Shown: positions 6,176 to 7,978 of the stretch, one piece after another | Position numbering within the stretch: the first letter of the stretch is position 1 | Layout of the letters: each line of letters starts with the position of its first letter | Source of the DNA: Vulcanimicrobiota bacterium | GTDB taxonomy: Bacteria; Vulcanimicrobiota; Vulcanimicrobiia; Vulcanimicrobiales; Vulcanimicrobiaceae | Length of the DNA stretch: 7,978 bases | NCBI GenBank assembly: GCA_030040695.1 | Contig: JASHTE010000319.1 | Location: forward strand, 1-7,978 | Reading direction: 5' to 3' | Notes under the pieces: generated by a model | Told to the model about the DNA's origin: nothing | Database searches by the model: none | The model's input: the letters and a program-made list of their open reading frames with translations, nothing else | Program-made: the position numbers and the translations under genes

Positions 6176-7978
6176 CTAGCTCGGTACCGGCGAGAGCTCC
6201 ACTTGCAATGCGTGACGATCTGCGTGCCGCTCGAGCGCTCCCATCCAGGTGTTGTAGATCATCGGAATGAGGAAGAGCGTGAGGATCAGGCTGCTCAGCA
6301 GGCCCCCGATGATGACCGTTCCGATCGCCTGGCGCCACTCGCCGCCTTCCGAGTAGCCGAGCGCGAGCGGAAGCATGCCGAAGATCATCGCTGCAGTCGT
6401 CATGATGATCGGGCGGAAGCGAACCGACGCCGCCTGAAGCACGGCGTCGTGCACGCGCAATCCACGTTTGCGCATCGTGTTCGAGTAGTCGACGAGCAGG
6501 ATGCCGTTCTTCGCGACGAGTCCGAAGAGCATGATCACGCCGAGAACGGAGACGATGTTGAGCGACTGGCCTTGCTGCGGCTCCAGTCGCGCCATGAGCG
6601 CGAGGAACATGAGCGCGCCGATGATGGCGAGCGGCACCGAGCACATGACGATGAGCGGCTCGAGGAATGAGCCGTAGAGAATCACCATCAGCACGTAGAC
6701 GAGCGCGAATGACGCGACGAGCGCGATAGTCAAGTTGAAGAACGCCTCGCCCATGAGTTGCGAGTTGCCCTGTGAGACGAGCGTGACGCCCGCGGGGAGG
6801 AAGCCGGGCTCCGCGAGCTTCTGCTGCAATGGTCCCTCTATCTGTCCGAGCGAGTAGCCGGGAAGGAGATCCGCGTAGACGTTGACGACGCGCTGCCGAT
6901 TGAGGCGCTCGATCTTCGTCGGCGCCGTCGTCCAGACGAAGCTCGCGACGTCGCCGATCGGCACGATCGATCCGTCGTAGGTTCGCACTTTCACGTTAGC
7001 GAGCTGCGCGACGTCGACCCGGTCCGCGGCGGGAAACTGCACGCGGACGTCGACGAGCCCCGACGCCGTTCGTACGCGCGTCGCAACGGCGCCGTCGATC
7101 GCGATACGCGCGACTTGCCCCACGTCGGACGGATTGACGCCGAGCAACTCGCACTTCTGCCGATCCACGTTGACGTTGAGGCGCGGCGCGCCAGTCTCGG
7201 CGCTCGTCTCTACGTTGATGGTCCCGGGAAGCGCGCGAAGGTACGCGGCGATTTTTTCCGCAGCGGGACCGATGGCGTTATCCGGACCAGTGATCGAGTA
7301 CTGCAAGTCCGTGCCGCCGTTGCCGCTGTCGCCGGCGACGGAGAGAATGCCTCCGGGCACGAGGTATGCGAGCTGACGTATCTTCGCGATCGTCGCGTTG
7401 GTATCTTTGATATGCGCGTCTTGCATCTCCGCGCTCAAGTGGGCGTAGTTACCGCCGGTAAAGCTGCTCCACCCCACTTGCTTGCGGCCCGTCGTCGCGC
7501 TTGCATCTTTGACACCCGGAAGGCGCATGATTGCGTTCTCGAGCCGGACCACGTAGCGGTTCGTCGTGGCTATCGGTGTGCCCGGTGGATACGTGACGGT
7601 CATGTCGATCTCGCCCGTTTGCTGCGCGGGGAACGGAGCGAAGCTGACGTTGCCGAGCGGCAACATTATCAACGCCGACACTATCGGCACGGCGAAGGTC
7701 GCGAGCGTCACGCCCCTCGACGTTCCCAACCCGCGCACGAAACGCAGCGCAAAGTATTGCCAATCGCTGAGAAACGGTGCCGGATAGGCACGGCGCAACC
7801 ACATCGCTGCGCCGTGCACGGCTGCGCAGAGCGCGAGCAGCGCCACGTCGACGCCAACCGTCGTCCATCCGCCGCCGGCCAAGAGCGTCAACGAGTTGAG
7901 CAGCAGTACAAAGCAGACGAAGACGACAAACGCCCCGTTGCGCAGCGCAAACGGAAGCAGCCGCGTATGGTATGTACG
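6176..7978 (-). CDS. RND efflux permease, HAE-1/AcrB-like, C-terminal part (N-terminus outside window)
   Basis: Inner-membrane permease of a proton-driven resistance-nodulation-division pump, which normally works with a periplasmic adaptor and an outer-membrane channel. The frame is open to the window edge, so about 600 C-terminal residues of a protein usually near 1,030 are seen. In fragment numbering, a membrane helix at about 89-109 is followed by the second porter half (about 110-405, including ITGPD and LPGTINVET). Five C-terminal helices follow: about 412-440, 441-462, 474-500, 523-540 and 550-578. GLVAKNGILLVDY (about 486-498) holds the lysine matching AcrB Lys940, and RFRPIIMT (520-527) holds the arginine matching Arg971; both are proton-relay residues and indicate HAE-1 over the CzcA metal-pump type. 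FxPxxDxG before the porter domain appears as FAPFPAQQTG, without the usual Asp. Two more hydrophobic stretches (about 14-34 and 42-61) precede the first helix and look like an insertion. The TTG at 7891 is not the start. Substrate unknown. Confidence 0.93.
   Translation of the reverse strand, partial: RTYHTRLLPFALRNGAFVVFVCFVLLLNSLTLLAGGGWTTVGVDVALLALCAAVHGAAMWLRRAYPAPFLSDWQYFALRFVRGLGTSRGVTLATFAVPIVSALIMLPLGNVSFAPFPAQQTGEIDMTVTYPPGTPIATTNRYVVRLENAIMRLPGVKDASATTGRKQVGWSSFTGGNYAHLSAEMQDAHIKDTNATIAKIRQLAYLVPGGILSVAGDSGNGGTDLQYSITGPDNAIGPAAEKIAAYLRALPGTINVETSAETGAPRLNVNVDRQKCELLGVNPSDVGQVARIAIDGAVATRVRTASGLVDVRVQFPAADRVDVAQLANVKVRTYDGSIVPIGDVASFVWTTAPTKIERLNRQRVVNVYADLLPGYSLGQIEGPLQQKLAEPGFLPAGVTLVSQGNSQLMGEAFFNLTIALVASFALVYVLMVILYGSFLEPLIVMCSVPLAIIGALMFLALMARLEPQQGQSLNIVSVLGVIMLFGLVAKNGILLVDYSNTMRKRGLRVHDAVLQAASVRFRPIIMTTAAMIFGMLPLALGYSEGGEWRQAIGTVIIGGLLSSLILTLFLIPMIYNTWMGALERHADRHALQVELSPVPS

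Noticed and set aside
6126..6644. Upstream extension of the stalk-protein frame to 6644
   Set aside because: The extra ~173 residues are Arg/His/Ala-rich and overlap the conserved C-terminal helices of the RND permease in another frame. The signal peptide begins at 6125 or 6116.
7889..7891. TTG as start of the RND gene at 7891
   Set aside because: The frame continues open to the window edge with hydrophobic sequence, and an RND permease needs a whole N-terminal half upstream; the gene is truncated by the window, not short.
1..7978. A new defence, mobile or biosynthetic system
   Set aside because: Every gene belongs to a known housekeeping or envelope family, and no repeats, integrase, toxin, nuclease or paired system genes are visible.

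Overview
The window is one side of a bacterial chromosome in which six genes lie head to tail on the minus strand. They are reported here in transcription order, from high to low coordinates. The GC content is high, start codons include GTG, and gaps between genes are 50 bases or less or negative, so the segment reads as one operon or part of one. No RNA gene, insertion sequence, CRISPR array, phage gene or clear terminator was found. The mix of a copper-amine-oxidase-N-type stalk protein, a HEAT-fused M1 aminopeptidase and an ACT-type malic enzyme in a GC-rich genome would fit an environmental lineage such as Eremiobacterota/Vulcanimicrobiota (WPS-2) or a neighbouring group. That placement is an inference from gene style only and is uncertain.

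Layout: (1) 7978-6176, the C-terminal ~600 residues of an RND efflux permease of the HAE-1 (AcrB-like) type, cut by the window edge at its N-terminal side. (2) 6125-5319, a secreted protein with a Cu_amine_oxidN1 stalk domain and an Ig-like C-terminal domain. (3) 5304-4546, a short-chain dehydrogenase/reductase. (4) 4546-1997, a zinc M1 aminopeptidase with a C-terminal HEAT-repeat array and a terminal coiled coil. (5) 2052-505, a membrane-anchored S13 D-Ala-D-Ala carboxypeptidase (PBP4/DacB family). (6) 499-1, the N-terminal part of an ACT-domain malic enzyme that runs off the low-coordinate edge.

The junctions are tight: 50 nt between 1 and 2, 14 nt between 2 and 3, a TGATG one-base overlap between 3 and 4, a 56-nt overlap between 4 and 5, and 5 nt between 5 and 6. 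Recognisable Shine-Dalgarno sequences are poor at most starts, so translational coupling is likely. Three genes concern the cell envelope (efflux pump, secreted stalk protein, peptidoglycan carboxypeptidase). The other three are cytosolic metabolism or turnover enzymes, so shared transcription does not imply one pathway.

I see no convincing undescribed defence, mobile or biosynthetic system. The points most worth checking are an apparent insertion of two extra membrane helices in the RND permease before its second porter half, the M1-HEAT-coiled-coil architecture, a forced 56-nt gene overlap, and departures from the usual SDR glycine motif.
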